Shown here in pieces: positions 53,851 through 63,700 of a stretch of DNA of 64,000 nucleotides. The position numbers were made by a program, and so were the translations under genes. Where the stretch lies: assembly GCF_000025865.1 (NCBI RefSeq), contig NC_014002.1, forward strand, positions 1,488,001 to 1,552,000, written 5' to 3'. The stretch is from Methanohalophilus mahii DSM 5219. GTDB lineage: Archaea > Halobacteriota > Methanosarcinia > Methanosarcinales > Methanosarcinaceae. Below the pieces are notes generated by a model. It searched no databases. It saw only the letters and a list, made by a program, of their open reading frames with translations, and was not told where the DNA came from. The first letter of the stretch is position 1; every line of letters begins with the position of its first letter.

Positions 53851-54768
53851 ATGATAACCTGTTCAGCACCGGCAAAGGTGTACCTTTTTGGGGAACACGC
53901 CGTGGTTTATAATGAGTCGGCTATTTGCTGTGCTATAAGTATTCGTACCAGGGTGAATATTGAATATTCTGAAAATATTGTGATCAATTCATCCCTTGGA
54001 ACTACAGGTATTGATTATGAAATCCACCCTTACGTATCTGCCGTTGTGGAAAAAATAAGAAAAAAATCGCCATATAGAGGAGTTTCAATATCCATTGAAT
54101 CGGATATCCCTGTGGGCTCGGGGCTTGGCTCCTCTGCGGCGGTTGTTGTGGCAACTATTTGTGCTTTTAATAACTTGTTAAAACTTGGAATGGATAAGGA
54201 ATCCATAGCATCTCTTGGGCATTCAATCGAAAAAGAAATACAGGGATCTGCAAGTGCTGCGGACACCTATGTTTCTACAATGGGAGGGACTATTTCAATA
54301 CCTATGCGGCAACATTTGAAAAATCCCCGATGTAATCTGGTAATAGGTAACACCAATGTATTTTCCTCCACAGGCCAACTTGTAGCGAAAGTCGCATCTC
54401 TTAAAACTATATATCCGGAAGTAATCACCCCCATTCTCTCTACTATAGGAAAAGCGTCTTTGAGAGGAGAAAGCCTTCTGGAAAATGAGGATTACAGGGC
54501 ACTTGGAGAACTTATGGATGTAAATCAAGGTTTGCTTGAAGCAATTGGTGTGAGTTGTAATGAACTTTCCAGACTGATCCACTCAAGCAGAGCTGCCGGT
54601 GCACTTGGTGCCAAGATTACTGGAGCAGGAGGCGGTGGATGTATGGTTGCCCTTGTGGGTAACGAGAATATTGATGCCATATCCAGGGCGATCAAAAATG
54701 CCGGTGGAGTACCAATTGTAACAGGAGTTACTGATTCAGGTGTAAGGGTGGATTTTGATAATGAATGA
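53851..54768 (+). CDS. mvk: Mevalonate kinase
   Basis: The 305-residue GHMP kinase has CSAPAKVYLFGEHAVVYNE, the ATP loop DIPVGSGLGSSAAVVVA, and the C-terminal KITGAGGGGCMVALVG. Mevalonate kinase makes mevalonate 5-phosphate. It overlaps the next gene, isopentenyl phosphate kinase, by 8 bases, giving a dedicated archaeal mevalonate-pathway operon. Confidence 0.94.
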   Translation: MITCSAPAKVYLFGEHAVVYNESAICCAISIRTRVNIEYSENIVINSSLGTTGIDYEIHPYVSAVVEKIRKKSPYRGVSISIESDIPVGSGLGSSAAVVVATICAFNNLLKLGMDKESIASLGHSIEKEIQGSASAADTYVSTMGGTISIPMRQHLKNPRCNLVIGNTNVFSSTGQLVAKVASLKTIYPEVITPILSTIGKASLRGESLLENEDYRALGELMDVNQGLLEAIGVSCNELSRLIHSSRAAGALGAKITGAGGGGCMVALVGNENIDAISRAIKNAGGVPIVTGVTDSGVRVDFDNE

Positions 54769-55540
54769 GAAAAACAGCGATATTACCATATTGAAGATCG
54801 GCGGCAGTGTCATTACAGATAAGAGCAGTAATGAAGGAATAGTCAGAGAAAAAGCTATAATTCGAATTGCCCGTGAAATTTCATTCTTTGAAGGACCCCT
54901 GATTATCGTACATGGCGCTGGTTCATTCGGCCATCCCCAGGCAAAACGTTACTCTCTTGCATACAAATTTTCAGCGGAAGGCTCCGGGGTCACCCATCGA
55001 TCGGTCGCCTCATTAAATGAATTGTTCGTAAATGCCCTTGCACAAAGGAATGTTAATGCAGTAGGAATACATCCAATGGGATGTTTGGTAGCAAAAGAAG
55101 GGCGCATATCCAAATCATTCCTCCTTGCAATTCAAATGATGCTTGAAAAAGGAATTACACCGGTACTACATGGCGATGTTGTAATGGACACGGTAAAAGG
55201 TTCTTCAGTAATCTCCGGGGACCAGATAGTTCCTTATCTTGCTTCAAAACTCAATGCATACAGGATAGGCGTGGGGAGTGCAGAAGATGGTGTACTTGAT
55301 GAACATGGTCATCCCATTCCACTAATTACTCCGGATAATTTTGAAATTGCCAGTATGCACATAGGAGGATCGGAAAATACCGATGTAACCGGTGGAATGC
55401 TGGGCAAGGTAAAAGAGATGCTTGATATGTCCCGGCAAACAAAAGTACCTTCTTATATCTTCAATGCCAATGCCGGCGGTAATGTAATGAGTTTTCTGAG
55501 AGGGGAAATGATAGGTACTGCAATTAAAGACAAGGCTTGA
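54761..55540 (+). CDS. ipk: Isopentenyl phosphate kinase
   Basis: ATG 54761 gives 259 residues of an amino-acid kinase fold with ILKIGGSVITDKS, the diagnostic IVHGAGSFGHPQAKRY with its catalytic His, and PVLHGDVVMD. It phosphorylates isopentenyl phosphate to IPP in the modified archaeal mevalonate route. It lies between mevalonate kinase and IPP isomerase. Confidence 0.93.
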   Translation: MNEKNSDITILKIGGSVITDKSSNEGIVREKAIIRIAREISFFEGPLIIVHGAGSFGHPQAKRYSLAYKFSAEGSGVTHRSVASLNELFVNALAQRNVNAVGIHPMGCLVAKEGRISKSFLLAIQMMLEKGITPVLHGDVVMDTVKGSSVISGDQIVPYLASKLNAYRIGVGSAEDGVLDEHGHPIPLITPDNFEIASMHIGGSENTDVTGGMLGKVKEMLDMSRQTKVPSYIFNANAGGNVMSFLRGEMIGTAIKDKA

Positions 55541-55555
55541 ATAATTGGGATTTTT

Positions 55556-56647
55556 ATGAGTACTTCCAGCAGAAAACTAGAACATATGCAACTTTGTGCC
55601 CAGCAACAGGTTGAATCCAGAAAAGCCGGACCAGGATTTAAGGACGTGACACTTGTTCATCGTGCACTTCCAGAAATGGACATGGATTCAGTAGACATTT
55701 CCACGAGTTTTCTGGGGAAAAAACTGGATGCACCTTTCATGATAGCCTCTATTACAGGTGGTCACCCCGATACGACACCGATAAACGCGGCACTTGCAGA
55801 AGCTGCCGAAGAAACCGGTATTGGGATCGGTTTAGGAAGCCAGAGAGCTGCTATAGAAGACCCGGTTCAGGAAGAATCATTCAGTGTGGTAAGGGACAGG
55901 GCCCCTAATGCTTTTGTATATGGTAATATCGGAGCAGCTCAGGTAAAGGAATACGGCATAGAAGGTGCGGAAAAACTTGTTGAAATGCTCGACGCTGATG
56001 CTCTTGCTGTACACCTGAATTTTCTTCAGGAAGCAATTCAACCCGAGGGAGACAGGGATGCCACTGGTTGTATTGACGCAATAGAAGAAATCTGTTCAAT
56101 CAATGTACCAGTCATAGTAAAAGAAACCGGTGCAGGTATTTCCAGAGAAGATGCCCTGCTTTTGAAAGAAGCAGGAGTAGCAGCTATAGACGTGGGTGGC
56201 GCCGGCGGGACCAGCTGGGCCGGTGTGGAAGTTTATCGTGCAAAACAAAGAGGAGATCGTATTTCCGGCCATCTAGGGGAACTTTTCTGGGATTTCGGGA
56301 TTCCGACTATCCCCTCCCTGATAGAATGTCGTGTGTCCCTTCCCCTCATAGCTACAGGTGGTGTACGCACCGGACTTGACATTGCCAAATCCCTGGCACT
56401 TGGAGCAAATATGGCCAGTGCAGCCCTGCCTTTTGTAGGCCCAGCCCTTAAAGAAGGAGATTCTGTAAAACAACGTCTTGAATTAATGTTTGAGGAACTG
56501 AAAGTTGCAATGTTCCTCTGTGGCTGCCCTGATATTGAAAGCCTGCGGACCTCGTCGTCTGTGGTACTACAGGGTGAGACCCTCCAATACCTGGACCAGC
56601 GCGGTTTTGATATCCGGGATATTGAATTACGTTCTAACTTACTTTAA
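55556..56647 (+). CDS. fni: Type 2 isopentenyl-diphosphate delta-isomerase
   Basis: The 363-residue FMN enzyme has RKLEHMQLCAQQQVES, FMIASITGGHPDTTPIN, GIGLGSQRAAIEDP, HLNFLQEAIQPEGDRD and VGGAGGTSWAGVE. It interconverts IPP and DMAPP with reduced FMN, unrelated to the type 1 enzyme. It is followed by the RNase J and prenyl synthase genes. Confidence 0.95.
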   Translation: MSTSSRKLEHMQLCAQQQVESRKAGPGFKDVTLVHRALPEMDMDSVDISTSFLGKKLDAPFMIASITGGHPDTTPINAALAEAAEETGIGIGLGSQRAAIEDPVQEESFSVVRDRAPNAFVYGNIGAAQVKEYGIEGAEKLVEMLDADALAVHLNFLQEAIQPEGDRDATGCIDAIEEICSINVPVIVKETGAGISREDALLLKEAGVAAIDVGGAGGTSWAGVEVYRAKQRGDRISGHLGELFWDFGIPTIPSLIECRVSLPLIATGGVRTGLDIAKSLALGANMASAALPFVGPALKEGDSVKQRLELMFEELKVAMFLCGCPDIESLRTSSSVVLQGETLQYLDQRGFDIRDIELRSNLL

Positions 56648-56708
56648 GATTATTACAAAATTGGGATCATTTAACTCAGAAATTGAAAATCATTAAAGAG
56701 GACTATAT

Positions 56709-58052
56709 ATGACAGAACTAGGTATTGTTGCAGTAGGCGGTTACAATGAAATGGGCCGTAACATGACTGCCATAAGAGTTGATGACAAGATCATCATAAT
56801 TGACATGGGACTACGTCTTGACAGGGTGCAAATCCATGAGGATGTAGAAATCGATAAAATGCACTCTCTTGAATTAATTGAGATGGGTGCTATCCCTGAC
56901 GACACAATAATGAAAGAGATTGACGGGAATGTATGTGCAATTGTTTGTACACACGGCCACCTTGATCACATCGGTGCGATCTCTAAACTGGCACACAGAT
57001 ATGCGGCTCCAATAATCGGAACGCCGTACACCTCTGCCCTGATACAACATCAGATCGATTCAGAACGCAAATTTGGTGTGAAAAACAGGATAATATCCGT
57101 AAAGGCCGGTGGCACATATCAGGTTAGTGATGATGTCTCAATCGAAATGATAAGGACACAGCACAGTATAATCGATGCGGTATTTGTTGCAATCCATACC
57201 CCCAGAGGTGCCATTTTGTATGCATGCGATTTTAAACTCGATCGTACACCTACCCTCGGAGAACCTCCGGCATTTGACAGGTTAAGGGAACTTGGCAAGG
57301 AAGGGGTTGTGGCCATGATTGCTGAAAGTACAAATGCGACACGTGCAGGTAAAACCCCTTCCGAAAGAATAGCCCATGATATGGTTCGTGATGTATTACT
57401 TGGAACTGAAGAATCCGATGTGGGCATGATAATAACAACTTTCGCATCCCATATTGCCCGTCTGAATTCCATAATGCAGTTTGCGACAGAAATGAAGAGG
57501 ACCCCGATCCTGCTTGGACGCTCTATGGACAGGTATGTCAATACCGCCCGTGAACTGGGATACATCGAACTTCCGAAGAAAACAGAAATATACGGTAACC
57601 GGAAAGATATTGACAAGGCATTCAGGAAAATTATGGATAAAGGTAAGGACAAATACCTCCCAATCGTTACAGGACACCAGGGTGAGCCAGGGGCAATTCT
57701 TTCCCGGGTTGCCAATGGCGATACTGCCTACAAAATAGAATCCGGAGATAAGGTCATTTTCTCAGCAAACACAATACCTACCCCGATGACACAGGCTAAC
57801 AGGTATGCTCTTGAGACAAAACTCAAAATGAAAGGAGCACGTCTGTATGACAATGTCCATGTTTCCGGACATGCATATCGTGAAGACCACTGGGAATTAA
57901 TCAGACTCGTAAATCCTGAAAATGTAATTCCTGCACACGGCCACATCGATATGCACAGTGCCTATATTGAAATGGCTGAAGATGCAGGTTATGAACTCGG
58001 TCACACCCTTCATCTCTTGAGAAACGGAGAAGAATTATATCTTGAAGATTAA
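56709..58052 (+). CDS. Archaeal ribonuclease J (beta-CASP)
   Basis: The 447-residue protein starts GIVAVGGYNEMGRNMTAI and has the metallo-beta-lactamase motif CTHGHLDHIGAISKL, the later His in TQHSIIDAVFVAI, and beta-CASP elements including VTGHQGEPGAILSRVANG and VHVSGHAYREDHW. Archaeal RNase J is a 5'-to-3' exonuclease acting on RNA. Its position inside the isoprenoid block is common in euryarchaea. Confidence 0.93.
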   Translation: MTELGIVAVGGYNEMGRNMTAIRVDDKIIIIDMGLRLDRVQIHEDVEIDKMHSLELIEMGAIPDDTIMKEIDGNVCAIVCTHGHLDHIGAISKLAHRYAAPIIGTPYTSALIQHQIDSERKFGVKNRIISVKAGGTYQVSDDVSIEMIRTQHSIIDAVFVAIHTPRGAILYACDFKLDRTPTLGEPPAFDRLRELGKEGVVAMIAESTNATRAGKTPSERIAHDMVRDVLLGTEESDVGMIITTFASHIARLNSIMQFATEMKRTPILLGRSMDRYVNTARELGYIELPKKTEIYGNRKDIDKAFRKIMDKGKDKYLPIVTGHQGEPGAILSRVANGDTAYKIESGDKVIFSANTIPTPMTQANRYALETKLKMKGARLYDNVHVSGHAYREDHWELIRLVNPENVIPAHGHIDMHSAYIEMAEDAGYELGHTLHLLRNGEELYLED

Positions 58053-58079
58053 CCTGCAATCATAATTGGTTGGGATAAT

Positions 58080-59045
58080 ATGGATTTAATTGATGAATTA
58101 AAAAAACGCAGTACACTGGTCGATGAATCTATACAGGAATTCCTGCCCATCGACCACCCGGAGGAATTGTACCGTGCAACACGGTACCTTCCGGATGCTG
58201 GAGGGAAAAGACTTCGTCCGGCAGTCCTCATGCTTTCCGCTGAAGCAGTGGGTGGGGATTCTGATTCCGTTCTTCCTGCTGCTGTTGCCCTTGAACTTAT
58301 CCATAACTTCACACTTATACACGATGATATTATGGACAGGGACGATATTCGCCGCGGAATGCCGGCACTTCATGTAAAATGGGGTACTGCAGGAGCAATT
58401 CTGGCCGGTGATACCCTTTATTCCCGTGCCTTTGAGATCATTTCAAAAATGGATGCCGATCCACAAAAATTACTCAAGTGCGTGGCCTTATTGTCCCGTA
58501 CCTGTACCAAAATCTGCGAAGGGCAGTGGCTGGATGTTGATTTTGAAAAAAGGGATATTGTGGATGTGGATGAATATCTGGAAATGATAGAAAACAAAAC
58601 ATCTGTGCTTTATGGGGCTGCTGCCAAGGTGGGTGCCATCCTTGGAGGGGCATCCGATGAAGTTGCTGATGCAATGTATGAATTCGGCCGTCTTACAGGT
58701 ATAAGTTTTCAGATACATGATGATGTGATCGACCTGGTTACTCCGGAGGAAATTCTGGGCAAATCAAGAGGTAGTGACCTGAAAGAAGGTAAAAAGACGC
58801 TTATTGCACTTCATGCCCTGAATAATGGCGTTGAACTGGAATGCTTTGGCAAAGCTGATGCGACCCAGGATGAGATCAACAATGCAGTCGCAAAACTGGA
58901 AGAATCAGGAACGCTTGCCTATGTCAGGGAAATGGCTGATAACTATCTTGAAGATGGTAAAAGCAAACTTGACTTGCTGGAAGATTCCCCGGCAAAAGAA
59001 ACATTGATTGAAATTGCCGATTATATGGTCAGTAGAGAATACTGA
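58080..59045 (+). CDS. idsA: Geranylgeranyl/farnesyl diphosphate synthase
   Basis: The 321-residue trans-prenyl synthase has the first Asp-rich motif in LIHDDIMDRDDIRRG (about residues 80-94) and the second in FQIHDDVIDLVTPEE, plus GGKRLRPAVLML near the N-terminus. It condenses IPP with DMAPP and longer chains to give C15-C20 diphosphates for archaeol. Chain length cannot be fixed by eye; the residue pattern before the first motif (ALELIHNFTLIHDD) is consistent with archaeal bifunctional enzymes. Confidence 0.93.
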   Translation: MDLIDELKKRSTLVDESIQEFLPIDHPEELYRATRYLPDAGGKRLRPAVLMLSAEAVGGDSDSVLPAAVALELIHNFTLIHDDIMDRDDIRRGMPALHVKWGTAGAILAGDTLYSRAFEIISKMDADPQKLLKCVALLSRTCTKICEGQWLDVDFEKRDIVDVDEYLEMIENKTSVLYGAAAKVGAILGGASDEVADAMYEFGRLTGISFQIHDDVIDLVTPEEILGKSRGSDLKEGKKTLIALHALNNGVELECFGKADATQDEINNAVAKLEESGTLAYVREMADNYLEDGKSKLDLLEDSPAKETLIEIADYMVSREY

Positions 59046-59127
59046 CCACCTTTTTTGTGAAAAATACATATATATTATTCTCCCCATATTAACTTGAGTT
59101 ATACTTTATTCTTTCAAGGAGAATGGT

Positions 59128-60774
59128 ATGAAAGATTTGGCGCATAGTATAGAAGATTATAATCAGGCATGCCTATATAACAGGTCTTTTCTTGATAAAT
59201 TACAGTTTTGGAAAAAGGACCCTGAATCAATACCTGCTTATAAGCCTGAAATCCATGGTGATCTGGTATATTTTGAGATTCCAGAAGGATATGAGGAAAT
59301 TGAACGCTATTGGGTCGATGAACCCTATGTATTCGTAAGCATTCTCAAAAGACTGGGTATATGCCGTTATGTGGTTGTGGAACCTTCGCTTTCTGTATAT
59401 GAAAAGGAAATTCTGGAGCGCACCTATAGCGATCTGAAAGACGTCCTCACAATCGATGAAACAACGTATGCCGATTATGACAGAGAGATTATCCTTGTTT
59501 CAAAGGCACTTTCTCTTTTCAAACGTTACCATATTCCGCTGGAAATCGCTTCTAAGTACAAGATTCTCTATTATTTGAGGCGTAATTTTCTGGGATTTGG
59601 AAAAGTCAACCCTCTTATGATGGATTCTGATATCGAAGATATTTCATGTGATGGGATAGATATTCCCATATATCTTTATCACCGTAGATATCTGAATATC
59701 GAGACAAATATTTCATATACAGAGGACAAACTTAACTCTTTTGTGATCACTCTCTGCCAGAGATCAGGGAAACACATCTCAGTGAGTGAACCCCTTGTTG
59801 ATGCTACTCTTAATGACGGATCCAGACTGCAGGCTACCCTGGGAAAGGAAATTACTACCAGGGGTAGTTCTTTTAATGTACGTAAGTTCAGGGGGGACCC
59901 GATTACTCCTGTAGACCTTATCAATTTCGGAACCTGTAATCTGGAAATAATGGTATATTTCTGGCTGGCAATTGAAAACGGTTTCAGTGCCATTTTTGCA
60001 GGAGGAACGGCGTCGGGTAAAACCACAATGCTCAACGCGATCTCATTGTTCATACCGCCGCTTTCCAAAATTGTGTCCATCGAGGATACCAGAGAAATCA
60101 TGATGCATCATGACAACTGGATAGCAGGTGTCAGCAGGGATTCTATAAGCAGAAGTGGAGCGGGAGAAGTTTCAATGTATGATCTTCTCAAATCTTCCCT
60201 TCGTCAGAGACCAGAATACCTGATTGTAGGAGAAGTCAGAGGCAAGGAAGCCCTTACGCTTTTCCAGGCCCTTTCAACGGGACATACAACCTATTCAACT
60301 ATGCATGCAGGTGATGTGCAGACGGTGGTTAACAGACTTGAAAATGAACCTATCAATGTACCGCATGTAATGCTCCAGTCCCTTGACATCCTCTGTATAC
60401 AAAGACAGGTATACCTGGATGATAAAAGAGTACGCAGACTGGACAACCTGGTCGAATTTACAGGAATTGATCCCAAGAGTGGGGATATAAGAATCAATGA
60501 ATTATACCAGTGGGATTCTACCAAAGATGAATTTTACAACAATGGCCAATCCAATGTATTAAAACTCATCGTGCAGAAAAAAGGTTGGTCTCCCAAAAAA
60601 TTGCGAGAAGAAACGCAGAATCGTCATATGATCCTTGAATATCTTCTGGATCATGATATCAGAGACTACATAAGTATTTCACTACTGGTGAAAACCTATG
60701 CTACATCTCCTGAAATCGTGCTGGATGCAATTGAAAATGATGCCCTTTTAGACCTGCTGCAGCAGGAAAGGTGA
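59128..60774 (+). CDS. Type II/IV secretion ATPase (GspE/VirB11 family, pilus type)
   Basis: The 548-residue ATPase has an N-terminal regulatory region, a central segment DIEDISCDGIDIPIYLYHRRY, the Walker A loop FAGGTASGKTTMLNAI, an Asp box around IVSIEDTREI, the Walker B region RPEYLIVGEVRGKEALTLFQ and the His box TGHTTYSTMHAGDV. It powers assembly of archaeal type IV pili or related filaments. The two following genes supply the membrane platform and a pilin-like protein. A TATA box lies near 59066-59078. Confidence 0.92.
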   Translation: MKDLAHSIEDYNQACLYNRSFLDKLQFWKKDPESIPAYKPEIHGDLVYFEIPEGYEEIERYWVDEPYVFVSILKRLGICRYVVVEPSLSVYEKEILERTYSDLKDVLTIDETTYADYDREIILVSKALSLFKRYHIPLEIASKYKILYYLRRNFLGFGKVNPLMMDSDIEDISCDGIDIPIYLYHRRYLNIETNISYTEDKLNSFVITLCQRSGKHISVSEPLVDATLNDGSRLQATLGKEITTRGSSFNVRKFRGDPITPVDLINFGTCNLEIMVYFWLAIENGFSAIFAGGTASGKTTMLNAISLFIPPLSKIVSIEDTREIMMHHDNWIAGVSRDSISRSGAGEVSMYDLLKSSLRQRPEYLIVGEVRGKEALTLFQALSTGHTTYSTMHAGDVQTVVNRLENEPINVPHVMLQSLDILCIQRQVYLDDKRVRRLDNLVEFTGIDPKSGDIRINELYQWDSTKDEFYNNGQSNVLKLIVQKKGWSPKKLREETQNRHMILEYLLDHDIRDYISISLLVKTYATSPEIVLDAIENDALLDLLQQER

Positions 60775-60780
60775 TTCTTG

Positions 60781-62706
60781 ATGATGCCTTTTCAGGATAT
60801 TGCATACAGGTTATTCGGCAAACATGCATACCAAAAAAAGGATGAGTATCCGAAATTATATCATTCCCTGAAAAGTGCACGTTTTCCTATTCCTGCAGAT
60901 CAGTATATCTCAACAGGATATTTCTATTCACTAATTTCTTTTTTTATCACGGGTATTATATTTTATTTTATTGCATCGCGCCTTTTCAAGATTCTTGATA
61001 TATCCATCATCGATGATATGCGCATAATTGCTATTCTATCATCCCTGATCATAGCCCTGTTATTTTCCACAATTCTGTTTAATATCCAGATGAAACTCCC
61101 GCTCCTCTGGGCAAGCACTCGCAAGGCTTACCTTGACCAATCATTAACCCATGCTGTGGCATACCTGTATGCATTGAGCAAAGGCGGAGGAATGAGCCTT
61201 TTTGATATATTTAAATCTTTGAGCCAGCAGAGGCATATTTATGGAGTCGCTGCAGATGAATTCGGATACATAATCAGGGATATGGAATACTTTGGCTATG
61301 ACATGCTCACAGCACTGAAAAATGCAAATGACAATTCTCCCTCTGAAAAATATAAGAATTTCCTGGATGGCATGCTTTCAATTGTATCCAGTGGTGGGGA
61401 TGTTACCTCATACCTCAAAAATAAAAGTGAAGAATATCGTTTTCTTGCAAGCAGAGAACAAAAGACCTTCCTTGAAACACTAGCAATACTTGCAGAAGTT
61501 TATATTACAGTATTTGTAGTGGGCCCTATTTTTCTCATAACGATACTTATCGTATTGGGCTTTATGGGATCGAACTCATTAGACGTACTGTACACTTTAG
61601 TTTACGTCCTCATACCGATAGGCACAGTTTTATTCATAGTTTTCTTATCCACAATATCGGATAATCTGGAAGGAAAAAGTATTCAAACTTCACAGCAAAT
61701 TCTCAATGAATTCGACAATGTAAGAGTTAATGAATATTCAACTTTCGATGAAAAGATGTTGAAGAAAATTTCCTGGTACTACAGGATAAATAATATTATT
61801 GACAAGGTTACCAATCCTATTAAGTGGTTGACCAGTAAACCTCATTATTCTCTTATATTAAGTATTCCTGCAGGCCTTATTTGCATTTTATATGGTATCC
61901 GGGAAAACCTGACCGTATTGTCGTCACTCGATTTTTCAAGCATCAGTTTAAGTTACATCAATGTAGAAGCAGCGGCTGCGATCGATGATTACATTGTTTT
62001 TTCATTTTTCATCATAAGTATCCCTTTTATTGTATTTTATGAAATAAAGAGAAGATGGGTTTCAAAAGTTGAAAGTGAAATGCCTGAGTTCTTAAAAAAA
62101 CTTGCAAGTATCAATGAAGCAGGAATTCGCCTCTCCAGCGCAATAACCCTGGTTTCACGTTCAAAAATCGGAGTCTTGAATATAGAAATTAAAAAAATGG
62201 CCTCCCATCTTTCCTGGGGTGGCAATCTTGAGGAAGTTCTCAAAAAATTTGAATACAGGGTCAGGACTGAATTTAACAGTCGAATTATTACTTTTATCAT
62301 AAAAGCCAGCGAATCAACAAGCGATGTTATCAGTGTACTCAATATAGCTGCATCAGAAGCCGAGATGCAGAGTCAGCTTAAAAGGGAACGTTCAGCTGAA
62401 ATGACAGTATATGTATTCATAGTTTATGTGGCATTTCTGGTGTTTCTTTTCATCGTTTATGTGCTTGCTGCCTACTTCCTTCCGGCAGTACCCTCTTCTG
62501 CAGCAGATGCAGTGGCAGGCATGCCACTGAATATTCAATTTGACATGGAAGCTTATATATTGCTGTTCTTCCATGCATCCCTTATACAGGGCGTGTGTTC
62601 CGGGCTGGTTGCCGGGAAGATGGGATCAGGCAGTGTCTTGGCGGGCGTGAAACATTCACTGTTCCTGGTATTGATAGCTTATATCACATTTACGCAATTC
62701 ATCTGA
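60781..62706 (+). CDS. Type IV pilus-type membrane platform protein (TadC/GspF family)
   Basis: With start ATG 60781 behind GGTGA the protein has 641 residues. It holds two GspF-like domains, each with KAARs of the type YLYALSKGGGMSLFDIFKSLS (residues about 125-145) and LPEFLKKLASINEAGIRLSSA-like segments (here MPEFLKKLASINEAGIRL), and about nine transmembrane helices. Archaeal pilus platforms commonly have this double-domain form. It follows the ATPase by three bases and forms the inner-membrane base of the filament machine. Confidence 0.88.
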   Translation: MMPFQDIAYRLFGKHAYQKKDEYPKLYHSLKSARFPIPADQYISTGYFYSLISFFITGIIFYFIASRLFKILDISIIDDMRIIAILSSLIIALLFSTILFNIQMKLPLLWASTRKAYLDQSLTHAVAYLYALSKGGGMSLFDIFKSLSQQRHIYGVAADEFGYIIRDMEYFGYDMLTALKNANDNSPSEKYKNFLDGMLSIVSSGGDVTSYLKNKSEEYRFLASREQKTFLETLAILAEVYITVFVVGPIFLITILIVLGFMGSNSLDVLYTLVYVLIPIGTVLFIVFLSTISDNLEGKSIQTSQQILNEFDNVRVNEYSTFDEKMLKKISWYYRINNIIDKVTNPIKWLTSKPHYSLILSIPAGLICILYGIRENLTVLSSLDFSSISLSYINVEAAAAIDDYIVFSFFIISIPFIVFYEIKRRWVSKVESEMPEFLKKLASINEAGIRLSSAITLVSRSKIGVLNIEIKKMASHLSWGGNLEEVLKKFEYRVRTEFNSRIITFIIKASESTSDVISVLNIAASEAEMQSQLKRERSAEMTVYVFIVYVAFLVFLFIVYVLAAYFLPAVPSSAADAVAGMPLNIQFDMEAYILLFFHASLIQGVCSGLVAGKMGSGSVLAGVKHSLFLVLIAYITFTQFI

Positions 62707-62743
62707 AAACAGGGTTACATATAATCAGGAGTAATGAAACTAT

Positions 62744-63643
62744 ATGAATTCAGTAAAACAGTTTTTCAAATCCGAATCTGCAGTATCAACAGTAGTTTCA
62801 TTTGTCCTTTTGTTGGGCCTTTTTGTGACAGTCCTGGCTGTTTTTAACGTTCATTACATACCAGAATGGAAAGCAGATGCTGAAAAAGCCCATATGGATG
62901 ATGTCTATGATGATATGTCCCAGTTAAAGGCCAGGGCTGATATGCTTTCCCTTGCCAGTCGCCTTTCCAGTTCCCTTAATGAAGATATCACTGTTTCTTT
63001 GAGTATACCCATCAAGATGGGAGGAGGAGATATCCCCATAGTGGGCCCCACCAAATCAAGTGGTGTACTTTCGGTGAATGATAGTATTTACAAGGTAGAT
63101 ATTACGGGAACAAATTCTACAGACTCTTCCATACCACTTGGCTCATATGATCTTGGTACCATTAGTTATACTTCAAATAATGGTTATTACATTGACCAAA
63201 CCTTTACCTATGAAAACGGTGCAGTGATCCTTTCGCAAAGAGACAAATCCCTTATGAAACTGGACCCGTCCATTTCAATAAAAAACCAATCTGGAAACCT
63301 ATTAGTTGATTTAACTTTAATGGAAATTGCCGGGGATAGGGTAGTGATTACCAGCAACGGTCTCGAAGAGATAAAACTTACAAGTAATGATTGGGTAGAA
63401 GAGTTTACTCCAACTAAAAATGAATCACTTACCAACCTTACAATTTCTATGAATACCAGTTATCCTTCAGCATGGGCGAAATATCTCAATAACTCTGCTG
63501 AAGATGCAGATCTTGTTCATTCCGTTGATTACAATATTGATGAAAGAGACGATTATGTAGTCTTTAATCTGAATTCATCAGATGGAAATATCGATTTTTA
63601 TCTTAACAAGGCAACAGTGGATGCAAAGGTTGGAACATTCTAA
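62744..63643 (+). CDS. Type IV pilin-like exported protein
   Basis: The 299-residue protein starts with a short basic leader and FKSESAVSTVVSFVLLLGLFVTVLAVF, the type III signal and hydrophobic stem of archaeal pilin-like proteins (DUF7289-like), which would be cleaved near Ser/Glu before ESAVS. The rest is a beta-rich ectodomain with several Asn-glycosylation sequons (NSTD, NESL, NLTI, NTSY). Its location after the ATPase and platform genes suggests a minor pilin or adhesin. The exact family is uncertain. Confidence 0.75.
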   Translation: MNSVKQFFKSESAVSTVVSFVLLLGLFVTVLAVFNVHYIPEWKADAEKAHMDDVYDDMSQLKARADMLSLASRLSSSLNEDITVSLSIPIKMGGGDIPIVGPTKSSGVLSVNDSIYKVDITGTNSTDSSIPLGSYDLGTISYTSNNGYYIDQTFTYENGAVILSQRDKSLMKLDPSISIKNQSGNLLVDLTLMEIAGDRVVITSNGLEEIKLTSNDWVEEFTPTKNESLTNLTISMNTSYPSAWAKYLNNSAEDADLVHSVDYNIDERDDYVVFNLNSSDGNIDFYLNKATVDAKVGTF

Positions 63644-63700
63644 TCTATTGTCAGATAGTTTTTTATCATTCAAAGTACCCATTTAAACGGGGGTATAAGT

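Noticed and set aside
57119-57715. Minus-strand 198-codon ORF
   Set aside because: Antisense to the RNase J gene; no recognisable domain.
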